Source: Oligoflexales bacterium
GTDB lineage: Bacteria; Bdellovibrionota_B; Oligoflexia; Oligoflexales; RGVZ01
Assembly (NCBI GenBank): GCA_947479535.1
Contig: CANJZQ010000018.1
Span: 1 to 43,216 of the forward strand
DNA: 43,216 bases
Direction of reading: 5' to 3'
Numbering within the stretch: position 1 is the first letter of the stretch; every line of letters begins with the position of its first letter. The notes below the pieces were generated by a model, which worked only from the letters and a program-made list of their open reading frames with translations, was not told where the DNA came from and searched no databases. The position numbers and the translations under genes are program-made. This document shows, piece after piece, positions 17,010 through 23,900 of the stretch.

Positions 17010-18032
17010 ATGGGGTATAGTCTTGTCATGATTGGTTTTTTGAGAAATTTTTTTTCAGGCAGCAACACCTACGACCTCGGGCGTCTTGTGGATCGCCGGC
17101 AATGCGATGGCCGCTTGGTGGGCGAGGTTGCGGACCCCCCGTTCGACATTATTTGTGACATAGACAAGACCTATCTTGAAACCGAGTTCGCGTCGGTGGT
17201 CGATCTGGCTCGCACCGCGATGGAAGATGCCCGCGACAAAATCACCGTCTTTGGCGCCCGAGATGTTCTTCTGGCGGCACGTTGGGCCCGGGGTTTGCCG
17301 CCGAATGGACTTCATTTTGTTTCCTCGTCTCCGCCCCAATTGCGGCGCGTCCTGGAATCCAAGTTGGTCCTCGATGGCCTTGATTGGACCAGCGATACCT
17401 TCAAGAATCAGGCTTACAACCTGCAAAAGCGTCGGCTCGGACTTTTACGGCATCATGTCGCTTACAAGACCTTGGCGATCTTAACGATCATAGCCAAGCG
17501 TGGTGAAGGCGGACGTTTTGTCATGATCGGCGACAACGCCGAATCTGACCCACTTGTATACGGTGGTGTGGCGCGGCTCCTGGAAGGTCGTTGTTCGGTT
17601 TCTGAATTTGAAAGTCACCTTGTCAACGCGGGCGTTCAGTCCATCGAGATCGCTCAAATCATGCCCGTTGCCGCAAAAGTTCATGGCAAGGGTTCAGTGA
17701 TCGCTATTTTTATTCGCAAGGTGCCGGGACCCAGGGGCTACAAACCATTTGAAACACAGCCAGGCCAATGGCCACCCATGACCGGGTTTACCTCTTTTTT
17801 TGAAGTTGCTTTAGGACTGCTCCAGGTTGACGTCCTTCCAGCCGACGGTGATGTCATCTTCAAGTTGGCCGCGGCCGCGCACAATACCGCCTTGATTCCT
17901 GTCGCAGACCTTGTGCACAAGCTGAGTGCTGTGGCCGGTTCGTCCGAGTCCCAGGACGTCGTCAAGGCATGCCAGTCTGCGGCAGCGCAACTTGAGTTGC
18001 GCAAACCGGCACCTTGGCTTGGCCTGGACTGA
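17010..18032 (+). CDS. HAD-like protein related to App1/DUF2183 phosphatases
   Basis: A 340-aa protein with HAD-fold motifs in the order seen in the App1 (DUF2183) phosphatidate-phosphatase catalytic domain. They are IICDIDKTYLET (DxDxT nucleophile motif) near residue 52, FVSSSPPQLRRVLESKL near residue 108, AYKTLAIL (motif III Lys) near residue 154 and VMIGDNAESDPLVYGG (acidic motif) near residue 172. The reaction is probably hydrolysis of a phosphate ester, with a phospholipid an attractive but unproven substrate. A small hydrophobic N-terminus (MIGFLRNFF) may touch the membrane. ATG 17010 has AAGGAA 9 bases upstream; ATG 17028 is an alternative. It is divergent from the zinc-ribbon gene and ends 11 bp before the convergent glycosidase-like gene. 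Confidence 0.75.
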   Translation: MGYSLVMIGFLRNFFSGSNTYDLGRLVDRRQCDGRLVGEVADPPFDIICDIDKTYLETEFASVVDLARTAMEDARDKITVFGARDVLLAARWARGLPPNGLHFVSSSPPQLRRVLESKLVLDGLDWTSDTFKNQAYNLQKRRLGLLRHHVAYKTLAILTIIAKRGEGGRFVMIGDNAESDPLVYGGVARLLEGRCSVSEFESHLVNAGVQSIEIAQIMPVAAKVHGKGSVIAIFIRKVPGPRGYKPFETQPGQWPPMTGFTSFFEVALGLLQVDVLPADGDVIFKLAAAAHNTALIPVADLVHKLSAVAGSSESQDVVKACQSAAAQLELRKPAPWLGLD

Positions 18033-18043
18033 ACGCTCGTCAT

Positions 18044-20647
18044 TTAGATTCCGCATGAACACGGATCATCGAACCTCATCCCGTGCGGTCGATAGTCTTT
18101 GGTCGCGATCGGCCTTTTGCCCCAGCCGCATCCCGTCAATTGTGCGGGGGTTGCAATTCCGCAGTAGGCATCGTTTCCATTTGAATAGAACACTCCGCCT
18201 CCTATCTGAAACAACCCCTCGCTGAATTTGTTGGCACAAGAACAAGGGCCGTCATTGCGCATGCCACCCGGCAGGGCACTTCGGCTCGTGGATTTTTTAC
18301 CTGCCATGCCACAAGCGGTGAGGTGGCCTGGGCTGGTGAAGACGCAAAACGCATCGCCGCCATTTGAATAATAGATGCCGCCACCGGAAGCAAAGAGACC
18401 CTCGGGGGCTTTGTCGGCTTGTGCGGGCGGGGCGGGGGTGATGCCGCATGAACACGGATCATCGAACCTCATCCCGTGCGGCCGATAGTCTTTGGTCGCG
18501 ATCGGCCTTTTGCCCCAGCCGCATCCCGTCAATTGTGCGGGGGTTGCAATTCCGCAGTAGGCATCCTTTCCGTTTGAGTAGAACACACCGCCTCCTATCT
18601 GAAACAGCCCCTCGCTGAATTTGTTGGCACAAGAACAAGGGCCGTCATTTCGCATGCCAGCAGGCAGGGCACTTCGGCTCGTGGATTTTTTCCCTGCCAT
18701 GCCACATGCAGTGAGGTGGCCTGGGCTGGTGAAGACGCAAAACGCATCGGCGCCATTTGAATAATAGATCCCCCCACCGGATGCAAAGAGACCCTCGGGG
18801 GCTTTATCGCCTTGTGCGGGTGGATTACCGGGAGCCGGAACGGGAGTGGCGCTGGCAATGGGATTAGCCGGCGGGGCGGGGGTTATGCCGCATGAACACG
18901 GATCATCGAACCTCATCCCATGCGGTCGATAGTCTTTGCTCGTAATCCGCCTCTTGCCCCAGCCGCATCCCGTCAATTGTGCGGGGGTCGCAATTCCGCA
19001 GTAGGCATCGTTTCCGTTTGAATAGAACACGCCCCCTGCGATTTCAAATAGCCCCTCGCTAAACTTGCTGCCGCAAGAACAAGCCCCGTCATTTCGCATG
19101 GCTTCTGGTACGGAGCCGCGCACCGGCGCGATTTTTCCCCCGAATCCACAGGCATTCAAATGCCCTGGACTGACCAGGTGACAATAGGCGTCGTCGCCAT
19201 TCGAGTAGAATATGGTCTGCCCGACAGAGAAGATCCCCGGGGGAGCAATGCTTTCGCCCTTAAGCCATGTTCTGATGCCAGCATGGACAAAATGATCACG
19301 ATTTTTTGGTAGATAAAACGTGCTGCCGGGGCCATCGGTCCACCCCAGGATCGCAAGAAGTTTCGCGCCATTTCCAAGTGTCGAGGCTAGATAGTTGTCG
19401 AATGCGCCGCGGTTTGCGAAACAGGATCCATAGCTTTCTTGAACAGACCATGAAAACGGCGAACTTCCCAAGGGGTAACTGACATTCCCAAAAAGTGCTT
19501 CATTTTCAAGAATCTGGCCCTTGATGTAATTCGACATGCCAACAGAAACATCAGCATTACATGGAGAATAGGTGAATCCAGGAATGGCGGTAGGCGCCAC
19601 GGAAGACTTGACGATCGGCCAGGTCATGAAATCAGCCTTGGGGATCATCGCTTCCCCGGGAACCGTGTGCGTGTAAAGTTTATAGCGGGGCAGTCCAGTT
19701 TCATCCATCATGAACCTGGTGATGTACCGCAGGAAATCGGCGACGATCGTCACATTCAGGAACCACATCATTTCCCGCGCATTGCTGGCGAGAAGGGACG
19801 GTTCCTTGCCTCCGAGCAACGCCGGGTTCAAGTTGGCCGCCCAATGAAGGCTGGCGTAGCCGTGAATGCCGCGATCAGACGGTGGGATATTTGGATCCAC
19901 GTGGTTGAAATAACCAGTTTCGCCTCCAAGAGCGACACCTGCGAAGAGGTATTCCAGATTTTTTTCCTTGAGGCCCTGGTAGCGAATGGTGAAGGGCGCG
20001 ATAAAACCCTCACGGATTTGCCTGATCAAAAAATCGCGAAATTTTGGGGATTGCAGTGAAGGCAGGCCAGGACTTTGCATCCAAGATCCCCAATTGAACC
20101 ATTCGGGGACACAACGAGGTGACTCGCCGGGCCCGGGAAGTTTGCTCCACTCACACATTTCAGGATCGTTCCACCACTCCACCGGAGATCCCTGCCCGTA
20201 AGCTGTGAAGAAAGACTCTTGGCCAAAGAAAATATCAAAATGGATTGGCGCCTTGAGCCGTTCAGCAAGGTCAAAGGCTTTATTGACGAGCCTTTGCATT
20301 TCTTGCGGCGATTGCCGGAGAGGGTTAATGCCCCAGATCCCGATTCCCCAAAGGCGTTTTTGATTTGGATCGTTGGGTCCGTACATATCAGCGATCTCTT
20401 GGGCATTCGAATCAATCTGATCATAGGGCACGTTGGTTTGCTTGAAGATCAAATACTGCAGGTCGCCCTGATCCAGCGTTATGCCCCCTCCGATTTTTCC
20501 AGTGTTTTGAGCAGCAGACGCGGATTCACCCGATCGTGCGTCAAAAACACTCCAATTTTTTTTACAGCCGCCCGCACAGAGGAATAGCAAAGCCGACGCG
20601 ATTGGAAAAAACCTGCTCCCGTTTTTGATCGTTCCAAGTGAATTCAT
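18044..20647 (-). CDS. Large lipoprotein: glycosidase-like domain plus six Cys-rich repeats
   Basis: An 867-aa exported protein. The signal sequence ends in a lipobox (CAGGC/KK, Cys28). Residues about 60-465 are rich in Trp/Tyr/Phe and read like a TIM-barrel glycoside hydrolase: strand-like GIGIWGINPL, IHFDIFFGQES, and FAGVALGGETGYF, where the Glu sits as an acid/base residue would. Family membership is inferred, not recognised. From residue 471 six Cys-rich modules follow as three A-B pairs (471-588, 619-736, 750-867), joined by Ala/Pro linkers. The same modules occur in the adjacent copper radical oxidase. ATG 20647 has GAGGG 5 bases upstream. It is a separate transcription unit, as a terminator precedes it. 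It probably acts at the cell surface on polysaccharide. Confidence 0.8.
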   Translation of the reverse strand: MNSLGTIKNGSRFFPIASALLFLCAGGCKKNWSVFDARSGESASAAQNTGKIGGGITLDQGDLQYLIFKQTNVPYDQIDSNAQEIADMYGPNDPNQKRLWGIGIWGINPLRQSPQEMQRLVNKAFDLAERLKAPIHFDIFFGQESFFTAYGQGSPVEWWNDPEMCEWSKLPGPGESPRCVPEWFNWGSWMQSPGLPSLQSPKFRDFLIRQIREGFIAPFTIRYQGLKEKNLEYLFAGVALGGETGYFNHVDPNIPPSDRGIHGYASLHWAANLNPALLGGKEPSLLASNAREMMWFLNVTIVADFLRYITRFMMDETGLPRYKLYTHTVPGEAMIPKADFMTWPIVKSSVAPTAIPGFTYSPCNADVSVGMSNYIKGQILENEALFGNVSYPLGSSPFSWSVQESYGSCFANRGAFDNYLASTLGNGAKLLAILGWTDGPGSTFYLPKNRDHFVHAGIRTWLKGESIAPPGIFSVGQTIFYSNGDDAYCHLVSPGHLNACGFGGKIAPVRGSVPEAMRNDGACSCGSKFSEGLFEIAGGVFYSNGNDAYCGIATPAQLTGCGWGKRRITSKDYRPHGMRFDDPCSCGITPAPPANPIASATPVPAPGNPPAQGDKAPEGLFASGGGIYYSNGADAFCVFTSPGHLTACGMAGKKSTSRSALPAGMRNDGPCSCANKFSEGLFQIGGGVFYSNGKDAYCGIATPAQLTGCGWGKRPIATKDYRPHGMRFDDPCSCGITPAPPAQADKAPEGLFASGGGIYYSNGGDAFCVFTSPGHLTACGMAGKKSTSRSALPGGMRNDGPCSCANKFSEGLFQIGGGVFYSNGNDAYCGIATPAQLTGCGWGKRPIATKDYRPHGMRFDDPCSCGI
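18047..19237 (-). repeat. Three A+B Cys-rich repeat units (354 bp each) in the glycosidase-like gene
   Basis: Units lie at 18047-18400, 18440-18793 and 18884-19237. Each encodes a 61-aa A module and a 57-aa B module. Shared residues are G(L/I)F near the start, YSNGxDA(Y/F)C, PxxLxxCG and (G/A)MRxDxxCSC, giving four cysteines per module. The two units nearest the 3' end are almost identical at DNA level over a 393-bp period, pointing to recent duplication; the upstream unit is more divergent. Confidence 0.95.
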
Positions 20648-20850
20648 GACGGCCCTCGCCTTTTGCTGATCCGTTCATTGAGAATCAGTTCTATGAATTC
20701 CTTCGTCCGAACATGCTGAATTCATGAGCAATCATGGACATGATCACTTCACACTATGCGATGGAATATAAGTAATCAGAGGATCTGTTGGTGTTGCTTA
20801 TTCGTGTGTGATGGGTTCGCTAGTGTGGATCGAATGGCGAACGTTAAAAT

Positions 20851-20880
20851 AAAAAAAAAGCCTCGCTGGATCAGCGAGGC
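20851..20880 (-). terminator. Rho-independent terminator of the copper radical oxidase operon
   Basis: GCCTCGCT (20860-20867) and AGCGAGGC (20873-20880) form an 8-bp stem with a 5-base loop. On the minus strand it is followed by a run of nine T (A run 20851-20859 on the plus strand), about 50 bp after the oxidase stop. Confidence 0.92.
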
Positions 20881-20931
20881 GGCAGAAACTTTTGAAACGA
20901 AAAAGCATGAAAATGGGAAGAAGTGACCGGT

Positions 20932-23900
20932 CTATGGTGCAGCCATTATGAAATCGATTTGAATCTGTCCCCCTTCGGTCACGATTTTAATCAGGTCACT
21001 TCGCTTGTCTCCATTGAAATCGCCGCGATGGGTGAGAGGCGGAGGTGTAAAAACACCAAGTTTATTTCCCCAAGTCGAAGCGTTCATAATTGAGCCGCTG
21101 CTTGACGTGAACACTGGAATGCTAAACATTCCGGCATCATTGAAGGGGCGGGCAATGTCGGTGATTCCGTCGCCGTCAAAGTCCAGTGGATACAGGACAA
21201 TGTCTGAGAGAAATGGAATTGCCTTTGTGACGGCGCGAACAATCCCAAGTGAATTGCCATTGGATGGGTGGATATCGATGGATGTTGATCCGTTGTCGTT
21301 GAATTGCTTGAGCAAGTCGTCTTTGCCATCACCGTTGAAATCTCCGGGTTGCCACTGCATTCCCACCCAGTAGCCTCCCTGTTTGGTTGCAAAACGAACC
21401 ATATTGAAAGCCTGGCCTGTCGAAAGGTGTGCATCCGCCGTGAACATGCCTCCGTCGTTCCAATGCTTGATAAGGTCGGCTTTGCCATCCCCGTTAAAAT
21501 CTCCAACGTGCCAGGTCATGGCATCGAAGAATCCACCTTGCTTGGTCGCCCAACGCTGAGGCGTGAGTTGGCTGCCGCTGCTGATGAGAACATCAACCGT
21601 AAAAAGTCCGGCATCGCTCCACCACCTTGCGATATCCATCTTGCCGTCCCCATTGAAGTCACCGTTATTCCACTGGCTGGCAGCCCACGGAGCGTACTTG
21701 GTCAGCATTCTTGTCTTGGTAAATGTGGTGCCATTGGACAAGTACACATCTAGTGAAAACGAACCGGCATCGTTGAAGTAGGTGGCCATTTCAAACTTTC
21801 CGTCACCGTTGAAATCACCCCAAAACATTCGCTGTCCAGTGGCAAATGACCCCTGCTTTGTCATCATTCGAATTGCAGTGACAGTGCTCCCGTCGCTGAT
21901 GTAGCCGTCGACGCTCAAAAGGCCACCGTCGCTCCAATACCGGATCATGTCTGTTTTTTTGTCACCATTTACATCAATCGTTGCCCATTCACTTCCGGCA
22001 ATTGGGGCGCCCAGTGATGCGCCGGCACGCTGTTGGATAAATTTAGTGGCCTTCGAACCAGGGCTGACCGAAGGCAACGGTGGCAGTGTTGGTGATGGTG
22101 TAGGGGCTGCCGTGGGTGAAGGCACCACAGGGGCTGGTTTGTTGATGCCGCACGCGCAGGCATCATCGAACCTCATGCCGTGCGGTGGGTAATCTTTAAT
22201 GGTTATCTTGCGGCCGGCCATTCCACAGCTTTTCAGGTGCTCGGGTGAAGTAAATCCGCAGTATGCGTCATTGCCGTTTGAGTAGAACACAGCGCCTGCA
22301 ATTTGAAACATCCCCTCGCTGAATTTGCTTGCGCAAGAGCAAGGTCCATCATTTCGCATCCCCCCGGGCGATGATGTCCGGTTCGTCGTTTTCACCCCTG
22401 CCATGCCACAAGCAGTAAGGTGTCCTGGGCTGGTGAAGATACAAAACGCATCGGCACCATTTGAATAATAGATGCCGCCACCGGAAGCAAAGAGACCCTC
22501 GGGGGCTTTGTCGGATTGTGCGGGCGGATTCACTGGCGACGGAACGGGAGTTGCGCTAGCAATGGGACCAGCTGGCGGAGCGAGGGTGATTCCGCATGAA
22601 CACGGATCATCGAACCTCATCCCGTGCGGTCGATAGTCTTTCGTCGCGATCGGCCTTTTGCCCCATCCGCATCCCGTCAACTGTGCGGGGGTTGCAATTC
22701 CGCAGTAGGCATCGTTTCCATTTGAATAGAACACGCCGCCTCCGGTCTGAAACAGCCCCTCGCTGAATTTGTTGGCGCAAGAACAAGGCCCATCATTTCG
22801 CATCCCCCCGGGCAGCGATGTGCGATTCGTCGATGCCTTTCCAGCCATGCCACAAGCAGTAAGGTGTCCTGGGCTGACGAAAACGCAGAAGGCGTCGCCG
22901 CCATTTGAGTAATAAATCCCGCCATTGAAGTTAAACAACCCCGCTGCCGCTTTTTCGCCTGGCGCTGGCGTTACGCTCGGGGTCGGAACAGGAGTAACAG
23001 GAGTTACGGGAACCACGGCGCCTTGATTAAAACATCCGGAAACTGTGGTGTTGGTCGACCAGAGGGCGACTCCATCATAATCGAATAGAACCAGATTTCC
23101 GTCTCCCTGCATCGTCAGTCGTGTGGCACCATGGGGGCGCAGTGTACCTGACGCCCAAGCCGGTGCTCCGTTGGCTTTGTAGATCACGAAGTTGCCGTCG
23201 ATTTGCAAAGTTGCTTTTGCACCTGGGTTGCCATTTGTCTTGCTGCTCCAGAGCGCGGCTGTGCCGCGGTAAACCACAAGATTTCCATCGGGCTGCATTG
23301 CGGCCATGAACGAGCAATTGGTTCCTTGACCGTTTCCGTACAGCGCTTGACCAGAAGTCAATGCATTACCAACGTACAAAGATGATCCAACTGGAGTTAC
23401 TGCTGGATTGGTAACAGGAATGTCACCGGCGACTGGTTTGATGCGAATGATCTTGGCAACGGATGGAACTCCGTCAAGGTCCAACGCAAAGAGCATATAA
23501 TGGCCTGGCTGTGCTGCCACACCATTTGCGGGTGCCACTACTGAGATTGAATTGCCAGTAACGTCAAACGACTCGACCGGGATGAACCTTTGGTTTGGAT
23601 TCCACGAATGAGTCAGGGACGGCAAACGGATCCACGTTAATTTTCTGATGGCGTTAGCGTCTGACGCCATAGTGATCGCAAAAGTTTGTCCATGGGTCAC
23701 TTCGCTTGGTGCATTGGCAATCACGGGCCGGTCGGCTGGGACTGAATTGCCACCTGATTTTTTGAACAGATATTTTGGTTTGTAAAATTGAAATGTCGGC
23801 TGACTTAAAGCGCCTGGCGTCAGTGCGGGCTCACTTGACCCGGCCACCAAAACCCGGGCATCCGGAAGCAGCATCGCAGCCGAATGATAAAGGCGTGGGC

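Noticed and set aside
20675-20728. Short upstream frame before the glycosidase-like gene that also begins with codons for MNS
   Set aside because: It lacks a ribosome site; the likeness rests on a short AATTCATGA duplication and may be chance.
20990-21990. Regular DNA periodicity that might suggest a CRISPR-like array
   Set aside because: The period of about 160-170 bp is in frame with protein repeats (DFNGDG motifs) and has no constant palindromic repeat with unique spacers.
20932-22140. Long open frames on the plus strand opposite the oxidase gene
   Set aside because: They mirror the repetitive codon use of the FG-GAP repeats and show no start signals or domains.
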